The notes under the pieces were generated by a model. It had not been told where the DNA came from. It saw nothing but the letters and a program-made list of their open reading frames with translations, and did not search any database. The translations under genes were made by a program, and so were the position numbers. From Ophiura sarsii (lineage: Eukaryota > Echinodermata > Ophiuroidea > Amphilepidida > Ophiuridae): DNA of 64,000 nucleotides. The stretch lies in assembly GCA_035610835.1 (NCBI GenBank), contig CM069443.1, forward strand, positions 58,297,266 to 58,361,265, read 5' to 3'. Of this stretch, positions 24,248-35,769 are shown one piece after another. Every line of letters begins with the position of its first letter. The stretch's first letter is position 1.

Positions 24248-24631
24248 AGGGGCACTAAGAGATGTGTTGGAGGATGCGCCCTCAATTATGATAAAAACTG
24301 GGATTAGTATATTTTTATAATTGTATTACATGTATGAACTTTACACCTTATCAGCCCTCTATGTACAAGAAAACGTCGATTCAAAAAATGCTCGTCCCGC
24401 GGGACGAGCATTTTACGTCCGACAGTATCCCCCTGCAGTACGCGTGATACATAACGTGAACCATATTTGCATAGAGGGCGTTTTTCAATAAATAGCGATG
24501 ATATTGTTTTAATCAAGTTTTGCTGTGTTTTTGCTAGTAGAAACAACAGTAATGGCCATTTTTAATGTTCATCTTGAATTCTGAAGTAAATTTTTAAACA
24601 TTTAAAATTTTCAACACCACTTAATGTGCCT
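24248..24631. mobile_element. 384-bp MITE with TTAA target duplication
   Basis: Ends AAGGGGCACTAAG and, inverted, AAGGCACATTAAG. TTAA is at 24244-24247 and 24632-24635. The host repeat unit elsewhere reads CATCTTGTTAAGCTTGAATA without interruption, giving an internal empty-site comparison. TTAA targets are typical of piggyBac and Kolobok groups. The element carries the perfect palindrome at 24385-24414. Confidence 0.8.
24385..24414. repeat. Perfect 30-bp palindrome
   Basis: Half-site AAAATGCTCGTCCCG followed immediately by its exact reverse complement, with no spacer. It is much more GC-rich than its surroundings. Confidence 0.97.
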
Positions 24632-26485
24632 TTAAGCTTGAATAATAAAAAATTCCAACTAATTCCCGCGTAGCGCGCGAAAAATTGTTATTTTTACACT
24701 GAAATGGTCCTGAAAACGTTTCTGAAGCAATCTTGTTAATCTTGAATAATTAAACATTGAAAATAATGTGTGCAAAAACTGGTTATTTTAACACTTAAAT
24801 GGTTCTGAAAAACGTTCATGAAGCCATTTTGTTTAAGCTTGAATAAAAAAATGAAACCAATTCGCTCGAACCGAGCAAAAATGTCTATAGTTTAATAACT
24901 AAAATGGTCCAGAAAACGTTCCTGAAACATGTTGTTATAAAGCTTGAATAAACATTGAAACCATCGTGCGAAGCGCGCAAAAAATGGCTAATTTAACACT
25001 AAAAAGCTGTAGAAAAACGTTCCTGAGCGTACAAACTGTCAGTTTTTTAAACTAAAATGGTCCAGAAAAACGTTCCTTAAGCCCTCTTTTTATAACTTGA
25101 ATAAAGAAACATTGAATGTAACTCGCGCATGAAAAACTGTCCTGAAGCCATCTTGTTAAAGTTATATAATGAAATATTTAAACCAATACGCGCGCAGAGC
25201 GCGCAAAAAAATTGCATTTCTACCACTAATAGTCCAGTATGATAATAACGTCCCCCACATAATATTTACAATTTCTGGTGTGGAGGGTCATAATAATGTT
25301 AAAACCTGTTTTAACTAAAATTGGTCATGGAAAACTGTCCTGAAGCCACCTTGTTAAGCTTAAATAATAAAATATTGAAATTAATACGCGCAAAGCGCGC
25401 AACAATTGCCATTTCTAACTCTTAAATGGTCCAGTATGACGTTTTTAACGTCCAATCATAATATTTAGAATATATTTGGTGAGTTTTGAGACCCATTATA
25501 ATGTTGAAACCTGTTGAAAAAGTGAGCGCGATTCGAGCAAAAAACCCAGTTTTTGAACTAAAATGGTACAGAAAAAACGTTCCCGAAGCCCTCTTGTTAA
25601 GCTTGAATATTGAAACATTGAAACTATACCTGCAAAGCGCGCAAAAATTGGCATTTTTAACAATAAAAAGGTATAATTTAACGTTTTTTAACGTCCCTCA
25701 ATTAAAATTATGGGGACGTGACCCCGTAATCCCCCCCCCCCTCCCCCATGCATTTGCGCCGCATATGTCCCTACTCTCTTCCTCCTTTTTTTACCCTTTT
25801 TCAATGGGATGGGGGGCATCATGGCCTGCTGCCCCCCTGGATACGCCACTGTAACCCCACCGTGACAATGATGGGGGGGGGCACTCCCCGCTAGCATTGT
25901 CTATGCTCGTTACCCTTCCTTCTTATCTTCCTTTTTATTTTTTACTCTTTACGCCACTGGTGATTCAGAGGGCCAAGCTGGTGGGTTTTAACTTGCCTGG
26001 ATGACCTAAAACTCTCTTTGCTATCAATATTTACTTTCGTTATAGAACACTCACATGGTTCAGACGTAGAGATAAAGTGAGAGACACTAATAAAAGCTTC
26101 CGGCCTCTCCTCCCCCCACCCCCCCCCCCCCCACCACTCCTCCTCCCCCTCCCTTCCCCTCTCCTCCCTCCCCTCCCACCACTCCTCCTCCCCCTCCCTT
26201 CCCCTCTCCTCCCCTCCTCCCTCCCCTCCTCCCTCCCCTCCTTCTCTTTTTTTTTTACCCTCTCGGGACCCGGGGGGCTTGAGCCCCCAAAGCCCCCCCC
26301 CTCCCCCTGGGCACGCGCCTGGCATGAGTCCAGTATCGCTCGATCCTGTAACACAATTTGGTGTTCCAGTATCGCCCGATACTGGAACATTAAAATCGTA
26401 CCAGTATCGAGCGATACTGGCAACTTTTATGTTCCAGTATCGAACGACAGAACGATACGGGTATACCAGTATCTGGGACCTAAAG

Positions 26486-29269
26486 TACATCCTTTTTTGT
26501 ATAAATACGAGACTGGTACACAAAGGCGATGTTAAACAATGGTATAATATATGTTTGTAAATGAAGCTATACATTATTTGGCGCGGTATTGGAATGTCTT
26601 CTCTGGTAAATTAGAATGTTTGCAATCTTCACAAAACAAAGGATCTGCTTTTTAGAGTCTATGGGTTGAAAGCAGTTTCCCCTTTGGATAACGTGTAAGA
26701 AATCAACAAATTGTCTAATCAAGTACATTTATGTCGCAGCCCCCCCCCCCCCCCCTGCTAATCTTGCACATAATTATTAGAAACATACGGTATACAATAA
26801 TCAGATTATGAAGCATGGTAAACTGACTGTAGCTTATTGGGTTTTTGACGGGGGAGATGACGAGCCCGTCATTTGAAACGACGTTTCTAAGTCGTAACCT
26901 TTTCACAAACCCCTAAAATTCGCGGCATTTGCTAATATTAATAACTTGCATTAATCATCTTCTGAAGCGATTTTGTTGTAAAATGTAATTGATATTGTTA
27001 TAATATGAAGGTAAGAGGACACAGTAAGTTATTTCAGCTATTTGGATGCCATTTAGTAATATACTAAGCTATTTGGATGCTATTTTGTATTATATTATAT
27101 GATTTAGTAATATACTGAGTCACTGAGTCCACGCCAACGCCACGGCCTCTTTGTTCCGTGTTGCCTTGGCTCTCGCAATTAGCCCAATGATTATGGCGAA
27201 CCCTAGGCTACATCCCCCAGTCATCAATATTACCGTACGGACGCTAAAGCTGTACAAATATCGGAGCCTGCAAGATAGCGACATAAGAGGGCGGCTGAGA
27301 GTTACAGTCTAGGTGAACCCTTCAATATGATTAGCCCAATGATATGGCAACAACCCCTCGACCTTTGCCATGCACTGTTAGTGCAATGCAGTGCTGTAGT
27401 GCTGCGTGTGTATGAATACATCGATGGTATGGACGGCCGGAGACATTTTGGAATATTTCTTGAGACATTTTGGACGTTGTTGTTTGATACTGGATCATCA
27501 GATTTCAATTCTCGTAGGAAATTATATACTGGTATGTTATTTTTCAAGCCATATCGGTGTATAATTTCACCAAGAATATGTAATCTAAAACCATCATGGA
27601 ATAATACAACGCTACGGCTTGAATGCCTTTGTTTGATTGACTGAGATGAATACCTCATCAAATCTCCAAATAACTTGGTAAATATTTCAAAATAAATAAG
27701 AAAAATACTTGTTGTAAAACTTGAACATTGGCCAAGGTACCAAATAAAAGTGTACACCCTCCTCTATTTAGTTAAAAAATCTGTAGATTCTAACTCTTCT
27801 CAGATTATTGGCTAAACTATTTTAAAAATCATTATTCACCTCTAAAAAGTGTCAACAATTTGTTTAAATCGCGACTGTTTGCGATGCGTAGTATTCCCAA
27901 TGACTATGTATCGCTAGAAAACCTGTCGACTTCAGCCCCTTAAAAATCCACATTTATCAATAAATTTTATTTTCTGTCATCGATTGTTTTTATAATACAC
28001 ATCATTTGCGATAAATTCTGGAGTTTCATAATAATTTAGTCATGACTTCGACCAAAAAACGGCAATTTCACAACGTACTTTCAGGGTGGAAATGTTGGCG
28101 TATGGTATACATGCGTTGTGCAGAGATTTCCGCGTAGCTGACGGCCTGCAGATGGGTCAGTGTGTTGTATACGTACACTGCGTGCACTGATGCCCGGGAC
28201 TGATAATGCTGAGCATGTTTAGCAAAGTCTAAAACCGCCGCAAATAAAATGGATAAGCCTATTTTCATTTTCAAACTTTAAACAGAAGGTACCAGTCTTT
28301 CATAAAAAAAGTTTTACATAACCTATTTCTCAATGTGTCCTTATAATATTTCTGAATGATTCGGTGTCCACCATACAACTTTAATTACCCCAATCCAACT
28401 TCTTCATCAATGTTAACCATACGTCTTAAAGGTTGTTGACCCTATTCTAGATTTAAGGGCATCATCAGTGTAATGAGAAATGGGACCTTTCATTTGATAT
28501 CAAAAACACTTTTGAATCCCTTAGAGTTAAATTGTTAGGAAACATAGTAGCAACGCTGTTTGTTAATGTCTGTTCTTGAACTTTCAACAGTCTTCTATCT
28601 CCCCCGTCCAGTTTTTTTTAAATACCTTGTTTAAACTACGTTTGTCAGTTTTTATTAGGAAACCAGGTTGATGTAATCAATGATAGTATGACGATGTATC
28701 ACGCTGTATGGATCATATGGATTATAGTTTGTTAACATTTTTGAATTGAAATTGAATGATGTCACGTTTCAACTTTGTGTGGAGTAGAGAAGAAAGCCGC
28801 CGAGAGAGTGAACGTGACTGAGAACTTTCAGTCTCTGGATAACAGAATGAGTTCATGTTCATATTATAAGAGTATAAGGTAAGAACGAACTGTGTCTGGA
28901 AGATGAGACTGAGAAGGTCTCTATTTTCGTAACATATATATCATCAGGTAATGGCTTTTACCAATTGAAAACCCACTTAAATACTTCAGCAGTTGCAGCT
29001 CGCTTATATTATACTTTATGTAAGTGCAATACGGCGGACACTCTCAGATGTGGACATTAATGGGGTGAATGCAATGCATGCTCTTTTTAATAATTGAACA
29101 TGGACTTTTACTCATTAGTCCCTTTGATATTTTCCGATTGAATGAGCATGATGAGTACCGGTAACAATTTTTATGAAACGCTGTATTGCACAGGGATCAA
29201 AAAGAAATTATGCTATGTAATTGAATATGATATTCATGATATAGCCATACAATAAGCCGTTTCTGGTCC
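26486..29269. other. No gene assigned
   Basis: AT-rich spacer. Minor items: a poly-C run at about 26741; repeated AGCCCAATGAT.ATGGC at 27182 and 27333; and a possible 5' exon near 28790-28880 ending AAG|GTAAGA. None has recognisable coding content. The ORF at 27302-27757 on the minus strand has no identifiable family. Confidence 0.4.
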
Positions 29270-29314
29270 CTTCATTCAAGTGTCCTTGGTGTCACCAAGG
29301 ACACTTGAATGAAG
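29270..29314. repeat. Perfect 45-bp hairpin
   Basis: The 22-nt arm CTTCATTCAAGTGTCCTTGG(TG) is followed by one T and its exact complement. The arms have no mismatch. The surroundings are AT-rich without an obvious element boundary. Confidence 0.97.
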
Positions 29315-29891
29315 TTGGTGTAACCCTCTCCGGGCGAACCATGCAAAAGTCACATTTGATTTTCAAAATAATTAAGAGATCTTCAATATACAAAGGCTAA
29401 ATCTCGAAGAGATCATTTTCTATACCATTGACTACGTGATTGACATGACTATTATATACTGTACGAGGCATCAATGTAGCTTGACTTTTAACACAAATTT
29501 GACTGATAGCAGTATTCCAGTATGCTATTATTAAAGGCATCACGCAATTACAAACAAGCTACATTCGAGTTGATATTATACTTTGTACGCTCAAGGTTAT
29601 GATTTTAGCTCCAGAGACACTTTGTTTACAGTGGAAATATTGCCCATGTTTCATTGTACACGATCCATGTACCAGTGTTGCTGTCAAACAGACACTACGT
29701 TGAATACCCTACCAAAACAAAAAATCCTCATACAATTTATACCAGGTGAATTCAATGATAGGGTAAATCTAATCTTAGCCAGATAAACCACTAGACAAGG
29801 GACAGGAGCAGTGATGACAGATATGTCTGGCCAACTCTCCTCTACACAATTAAAAATAGGTGGATAAAAATGACTCCTTAGTCCTTGTCAT

Positions 29892-30044
29892 GGTTCAACT
29901 ATGCACCGACTGAAAAAGGGTTATATATGACACTTTTCCAGTCATTTCTTACCCTTTTTGTGTCAAATGGACAAAAAAAAAGAGTAAACAGGACTAGAAA
30001 AAGAGGTCATATTTAACCCTTTTTCAGTCGGTGCATAGTTGACC
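29892..30044. mobile_element. 153-bp palindromic MITE
   Basis: GGTTCAACTATGCACCGACT at the left is inverted at the right (AGTCGGTGCATAGTTGACC). Pairing continues through GAAAAAGGGTTA.ATATGAC and more weakly through the centre. It is almost all arm and would fold into one long hairpin. Confidence 0.85.
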
Positions 30045-30481
30045 CTACAAAGCGGTTATTTTTTAACTACCTATTTTTAAGTGTGTATTTAGTATATATA
30101 GTTTAACCCCACAGTTTATTTTTTTACTCTAAATTCACTCTAAAACCATAATTTTGAGGTATTAGGAATCGTATCGCGCTGTAACTTGGAATATATTTAT
30201 GATTTATGATCACTAGAAATATAAATCTGCAAGAAGCAAAAAAAATCGAGGATTGAGGGCGTCTCCTGGAAAAGATCACATAATATACCTTTAACAATAG
30301 AGAATCCCTGCACATTTGTCCGTTAGTTCAGACTCCAGCCCCCCCCCCCCCCCCCCCCCCTCCACCAAAGTATTTATAAACGCTCCCTAACAACAAACAT
30401 TTCATGGTTCAATGCACGCATCAAGGTCAAATAGTCGTTTCAAATCATGCCTAATGTTTTTTGATTCACCCTGCGCCAGTA

Positions 30482-30650
30482 TGTGTTATTACCCACCTCT
30501 GGGTGACAGGCTTTGTTTAGCGTTTGTTGTTCATTCTCAACCTCCTCGCTCTTGGTGTTACAAGCCTGATGTTTCTCTCGTAGAGTAGTTTAATGTTTAG
30601 TCGTTATTCATTGATTAGAGCCTTGTATAACTCCTTCATTGGCGTGGTGA
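30482..30650 (+). repeat. Possible 5' LTR and leader of the gypsy-type element
   Basis: TGTGTTATTACCCACCTCTG begins a stretch that ends near TTGGCGTGGTGACAGCG, about 340 bp before the gag start. The length and TG start suggest a short LTR plus primer-binding region, but no second LTR is visible downstream to confirm it. Confidence 0.3.
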
Positions 30651-30986
30651 CAGCGTCGGATTACTTTTCCACGCATCGCAGCTTTCTCAAGGCGGAAATC
30701 TACAGGAATACTGAAGATTTTGAATGTCAAATTCGGACTCTGATATTTTTGAATTTCACAAGAAGGTGAGCGGCTGACCAGCTTTTACAGTAGCTGTGTG
30801 TATACATTAGACTGCCAGTGTATTTTACGAGATATTATATTCATCATATGAGCACCGGGCTTGTAAAATCATTGAACATTGGTTGCTCAAAGACTCTTTA
30901 TCCAAGTAAGCTTACCAATCAACATCCTTGCCAAAAGCCTAGGCTCAGCAACATTTTCGTCATAAAAGCTTAAGGCTTACTGATAT

Positions 30987-33071
30987 TTGTGCACCATGGC
31001 TGCTACACATCGGGCCCCCAAGCAGTGGTCCCTTAGTAAGACTGAATCAGTAAGCTCCTTCGAAAACTGGAAGCATAATTTGCAGTACTGCTTGTCACTT
31101 GATCCTGGCTTTGCAACCTTTCTGGTTGATGATTTCAAATGGGGTAAAAAGACAAAGGCAACTCCGCTACGTGGTTTTACAGATGATGGTGAACAAATCC
31201 CTGAGGCTAAAAGACTAACCGCCCAACAGAAGACCACCATGCTAGAACTCATGCTCGGCCAGATCGCCAATTATTGTCCAATCATATCCCGCAACACGAT
31301 CGTTAGAAATTCAACCTGTATGAATGATATTTGGCAAGGTATTCGCCTCCACTACGGATTCCAAACCACGGGGGGGCATTTCCTGGACTTTTCATCTCTA
31401 CGTCTAGAACTCAATGAACGTCCTGAGGATTTATTTCAACGCATCATGGCGTTCGTTGAGGACAGCCTCCTCTTGCAGGGTGGGGGTATTACCCATCATG
31501 GTGAAGAGGTCACAGAGGACGAAGAACTCTCCCCAACCCTGGAGAATCTAGTTGTCGTGACCTGGCTTCGTCTGATCCATGTAGACCTACCACGTCTTGT
31601 TAAACAGCGATATGGTACCGAGCTACGATCTAGGACATTGGCTTCCATCAAACCTGAAGTTTCACAGGCCCTTGATTCACTGTTGGATGAGATAAATTCC
31701 TCCTCGGACACCCGTGCTATGCGAACCTTCACACCGCGTTCACAATTTCCACGAAAAATTGTAGGAAAAGGTCCATCTGCAAGACCCCGGCCGAACAAAT
31801 CATCCCCGCTATGCAAACAGGTAGGACGTACCGACATCCAACATTTTCTCAGCGAATGCCCTCACCTGCCAGAGCAAGACCGCAAATACATTGCACGTGC
31901 ACGCCAGGTATCCAACATCTTTGATGAACCCGATACGGATGATGATTCTCCAAATCTTGCCTGTGCCCTTGTTGAGGAACACACAGATGACGTTCAGGTT
32001 TCACATGCTCCTACTGCCCTACGTGTACAGACTCGTCAGTCCCCATACCTGGACACATTTATGGACCATCATACAGTCCGTGTTACCATTGATTGCGGCG
32101 CAACAGGTAACCTAATGCGTGAAACAACAGCCCAGACCCTTGGTGTAAAGATCCGTAAGAGTTCGCAATCTACTCACCAAGCGGATGGTCATTCCCCTCT
32201 TGATGTGGTTGGAGAAACCTCCTTTACTCTTACACGCGATGGCTTCAATTTCCCGTTTGAAGGACTTGTTGTGAAAAGCCTAGACGTGGACATTCTTGGA
32301 GGAACCCCCTTTATGGAGCTTAACGATGTTGCCGTCCGTCCTTCAAAGCGACAGATAATCTTGTGTGATGGTAAGATCTACACATATGGATCACCGCAAA
32401 GTACTCGTGACCATCATACTGTGCGTCGCGCTCACGTGCTTCGTGCCCCACCCCACAACACTACTGTATGGCCAGGAGAATACATTGAAGTGGATCTCCC
32501 AACAGAGATTGCAGAGTCTGACTCAACCTTCGCGTTAGAACCGCGCACAGATTCTCGTGTGGCAAAGACTCTTCAACCAGATCAGTTATGGCCAAGCCCA
32601 GGCCTCATTCGCAGTGTAGCTGGCAAGGTTCGGATCCCCAATCTCACCAATGAGCCTTTGGTTCTTCGACGTCAAGAACAATTCGGCCAAGTCAGTGCTG
32701 TATACTCCCCCAAGCCATGTGTTGAGCCCACAGACTCCCGTGTTGGCGCAATGCGTTGTGACTCGGAATCTCGCTCCAGTGTGTCATACTCCACATCTAT
32801 CTCATTAGACCCAGACCAGACGCTCACTCCGGAAAACCAATCCAAATTTCGTGCACTTCATGAGGAATTTGATGATGTCTTCAATCCAACTTTTCCAGGA
32901 TACAATGGCGCTGCCGGACCTTTTAAGGCTGTTGTCAATATGGGTCCAGTCCAACCACCACAGCGAAAAGGTAGACTACCACAATATGCCCAGAATAAAC
33001 TCCAGGAATTGCAACACAAATTCGACGACCTTGAGAAACTTGGGAGTCTTTGCTCGTCCAGAAGATATTGA
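30987..33071 (+). pseudogene. Ty3/gypsy-type gag-protease (broken gag-pol, part 1)
   Basis: A 694-codon frame. Residues about 10-250 form a gag-like region (SFENWKHNLQYCL, QKTTMLELMLGQIANYCP, FLDFSSLRLELNERPEDLFQ). At about 275-295 a Cys/His motif (CKQVGRTDIQHFLSEC) resembles the gag zinc-binding stretch. A retropepsin motif VTIDCGATGNLM at about residue 369 has DCG in place of the usual DSG/DTG. The frame ends in a stop just after an extra A near 33044 shifts it away from the reverse-transcriptase frame. In related elements gag, protease and RT read as one polyprotein, so this looks like inactivating decay, not programmed frameshifting. An M two codons further in (MAATHR) is an alternative start. 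Confidence 0.85.
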
Positions 33072-34329
33072 CGTTAATGTTGAATACCTGAATCCATCAT
33101 TCTTGGTCAAAAAATCCAATGGTGGTTTTCGCCTAGTGACAGCATTTGCAGATGTTGGACGGTATAGTAAACCACAACCTTCACTTATGCCTGACGTAGA
33201 TTCCACCTTACGTAAGATCGCCAAGTGGAAACACCTTATTGCCACTGACCTGACCAGCGCATTTTATCAGATCCCTCTTTCGCGACAATCTATGAAATAC
33301 TGTGGCGTAGCTACTCCCTTTCGTGGCATTCGTGTATACACTAGATCTGCCATGGGGATGCCTGGATCTGAAACGGCACTGGAAGAACTCATGTGCCGTG
33401 TGCTTGGAGATCTCCTGGAGAAAGGTGTTGTTGCAAAGTTGGCGGATGACTTATACTGCGGTGGCGATACCGTAGATGAGCTTCTACATAATTGGAGGTC
33501 TGTTCTACACGCTTTAGACAAATGTAATCTTCGCCTCTCAGCACCTAAGACTGTAATCTGTCCAGGAAGCACTGTCATCTTAGGCTGGATTTGGTCAAAT
33601 GGCACTCTTCAAGCTAGCCCCCACCGTATTGCAACTCTTTCTAGTTGTGCTCCACCAGAAAGGGTTGGCGGAATGAGATCTTTCATCGGCGCTTACAAGG
33701 TATTAGCCCGTGTCATCCCTGGTTGCGCGTCATTTTTGGCTCCATTGGATGATGTTGCAGCAGGCCGACAAACACAAGACAAGATCACATGGTCTGACAC
33801 TCTCCGAGCAGCTTTCCAAACTGCACAAGCTGCCTTAACGTCAACCCGCACTATCACGCTCCCGAGGCCAGAGGATCAGTTGTGGATTGTTACCGATGGC
33901 TCTGTCAAAAAGCACAGTATTGGATCAACATTGTACATAACCCGGAAAGGAAAACCTCATCTCGCTGGGTTTTATAGTGCTAAATTACGCGGTCGTCAAC
34001 CCACATGGTTACCATGCGAAGTAGAAGCACTCTCTATTTCTGCATCCACCAAGTACTTTAGTCCATTCATCATACAATCCAAACATCATGCATGCATACT
34101 CACTGATAGCAAACCATGTGTGCAGGCATTTGAAAAGCTTTGCCGTGGGGAATTCTCAGCAAGCCCCCGCGTATCCACGTTCCTGTCTACGATTAGCCGT
34201 TACCAAGCTTCCGTTCGTCATCTCGCCCGTCAAATCGATGGCATCGCAAAATCTAATTTTCTTTACCGTCTCAGTCCGGATTTCAGTTACGTGGAGAGAA
34301 CGATTATTGTTTGTAGGTCGGGCCCGTAA
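33044..34329 (+). pseudogene. Ty3/gypsy-type reverse transcriptase-RNase H (part 2)
   Basis: After the frameshift the pol frame continues: [19 protein letters not shown], then [15 protein letters not shown] (RT motif with catalytic D), [13 protein letters not shown] and [12 protein letters not shown] (the catalytic DD box, ADD in place of the more usual V/IDD). RNase H follows with [13 protein letters not shown], a PCEVEAL segment and [11 protein letters not shown]. Similarity ends at about 34235 (QIDGIAKSN); the downstream sequence is unrelated. Integrase and 3' LTR are absent, so the element is 3'-truncated, and a palindromic MITE (34339) sits just beyond. Confidence 0.87.
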
Positions 34330-34338
34330 AACAGGGTT

Positions 34339-34899
34339 ATATGAAGAGGTATTTTGCAAAAGGGCCTACATCCACTTTGGCTCTTATTGAGAAAAAGTCA
34401 AAAAACTGTTTCTAAATATTCAAGTTGAGCAATTGAAAAACTGAATGGATTATGAAAGAGGTACACTACATACTAATTGAAATTGAAATAAATTTTAAAT
34501 GTGCTAGTTTTAATTTTTTTTTAAATCATGTTTACATTTTTTGAAAATTTGGATGTAGGCCCTTTTGCAACAAAACTCCCATCTGTTTGTACATAAAGAA
34601 AAAATACCACACACACAAAAAATCATTTATTTTAATCATTTAAAATAAATAAGTTTGATATTGAAATGTATAGGTCACAATCATATGTTTCAAGGAAATA
34701 ACGTCATTTTTAATTCTGGATACAGGCCCTTTTGCAACAAAACAACAATTTCAATGGCTGTTTACAATGAGATGTAGGTCTTTTTGAAAAAAATGACTTT
34801 GTTTCCTTGAAACATATGATTTTTCCCTATACATTTCTATATCAAACTCATTTTTTTTAAAAATGCACCATAGCCCTTTTGCAAAATACCTCTTCATAT
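34339..34899. mobile_element. 561-bp MITE with TIRs ATATGAAGAGGTATTTTGCA
   Basis: The terminal repeat ATATGAAGAGGTATTTTGCA, continuing AAAGGGC, is perfectly inverted at the right end. Inner copies of CCCTTTTGCAACAAAAC (34559, 34727) and an inner inverted pair around TCATATGTTTCAAGGAAA (34680/34800) show a layered palindrome. No ORF. Confidence 0.85.
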
Positions 34900-35099
34900 G
34901 TAGGTGGGTTTTTTTCTATCAAGACATATCGTCTAACTCCCCAATGTACTTTTCTCTATATCGTATGGTCAATGAGTCATCAACCTCGTTGGCTTCTCCA
35001 ACTCAGTATGATAACTATCATTTATCATATTTCATGATAAACTTGCCCTTTCAATAGTGCCCCTGTACCTATATTCATAATCATCCTTGATTATTGCTT

Positions 35100-35762
35100 A
35101 TGAATAGCTATCAGTGGGAGAGAAGAGGAACTAGGATTCACCATCAAGCCTAGACAAAGTCGAAGAATAGGGCCAAAGAAAGTCACGGATCTTGACTTTG
35201 CAGATGACATAGCGTTACTTTCTGACAAAGAAGCTGCCGAAATATGTTGAGGAAGCAGCACTCAAAACTGGGCTCCACATGAATGCCAAGAACACCAAAT
35301 GCATGGTATTTCCCCAAACACAAGCGGTACAGCTAAAAACATCAGATGGAAGTTACCTAGACAACGTATAGAGGACTTCAAATACCTGGGAGATTGGGTA
35401 GTAGTAGCTAGCATGACATAAAAATACGTAAAGCACTTGCTTGGAAGGCCTGCAATGCTCTGAACAAAGTGTGGAAATCCAGCCTCTTGTCGAAAAATAT
35501 AAATCAGACTTTTCCAAGCTACTGTTTTTAGTATTCTACTGTATGGAGCTGAAACATGGATTAACACCAACCGACTCAAGAAATCTCTAGATGGATGTTA
35601 CACTAGAATGCTGAGAACTGCACTCAACATTAGTTGGAAAGACCAGATACCGAACAAAGACCTGTATGGAATATGGAAACTTAAAAAAGGTATCAGAAAA
35701 CATCACAGATCGAAGGATTAGATTTGCCGGGCATTGCATGAGAAGAGAAAATGAGAGTGCCT
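35100..35762 (+). pseudogene. Non-LTR retrotransposon RT fragment, multiply frameshifted
   Basis: In shifting plus-strand frames the translation shows KKVTDLDFADDIALLSDKEA (the RT catalytic FADD box), TGLHMNAKNTKCM, ILLYGAETW, LDGCYTRMLRTALNISWKDQ and RRIRFAGHCMRREN. This is the order expected for the RT palm/thumb and C-terminal region of an RTE- or jockey-like LINE. At least three frameshifts and stops (for example after AAEIC) make it non-functional. No 3' tail is recognised; LINE clade uncertain. Confidence 0.82.
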
Positions 35763-35769
35763 GACCAGT

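Larger units (their letters stand above)
23400..25690 (+). repeat. Diverged ~120-bp tandem repeats with GCGCGAAGCGCGC palindromes
   Basis: About 15-18 degenerate units of the pattern AAACGTTCCTGAAGCCATCT / TGTTAAGCTTGAATAATAAA / ACTAATGCGCGCGAAGCGCG / CAAAAAATG..TTTTAACACT / AAAAAGGTTTAGA. The palindromic core varies (CGCGGAGCGCG, GCGCGCAGAGCGCGC). Some units have lost the core or are shortened. No protein is encoded consistently. Confidence 0.75.
23066..26310. mobile_element. Composite repeat block inserted between the CGATACTGG flanks
   Basis: Left end TAGGCGTGCGCAGGATTTT, then CCCGGGGGGCTTAAA. Right end, reverse-complemented, GGCGCGTGCCCAGGGGGAGG. GCATG occurs at both junctions. Ends of this GGCGTGCGCAGG...GGGGGGC style are common in invertebrate DNA transposons. 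The content is a diverged tandem series (23400-25690), a TTAA-flanked MITE (24248-24631), an older end near 25740-25860 (CCCCCTGGATACGCCACTG) and a pyrimidine-rich tract at 26100-26250. Several overlapping insertions are likely. Confidence 0.5.
22874..26485. mobile_element. CTTTAGGTCCC TIR element with CGATACTGG hairpins, split by a ~3.2-kb insertion
   Basis: Left terminus CTTTAGGTCCCGGTTACTGG; right terminus, reverse-complemented, CTTTAGGTCCCAGATACTGG. Both flanks (22880-23050 and 26320-26480) carry repeated short hairpins CCAGTATCGNNCGATACTGG. AACACAATT occurs in both, as expected if they were once adjacent. The intervening 3.2 kb has unrelated content and its own termini, so it is interpreted as a later insertion. 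Confidence 0.65.

Noticed and set aside
26040..26574. Gly/Glu/Arg-rich and Pro-rich ORFs
   Set aside because: They come from the pyrimidine-rich low-complexity tract at 26100-26250.
28790..28880. Possible 5' exon ending AAG|GTAAGA
   Set aside because: Only a donor-like site; no coding content or partner exon can be supported.
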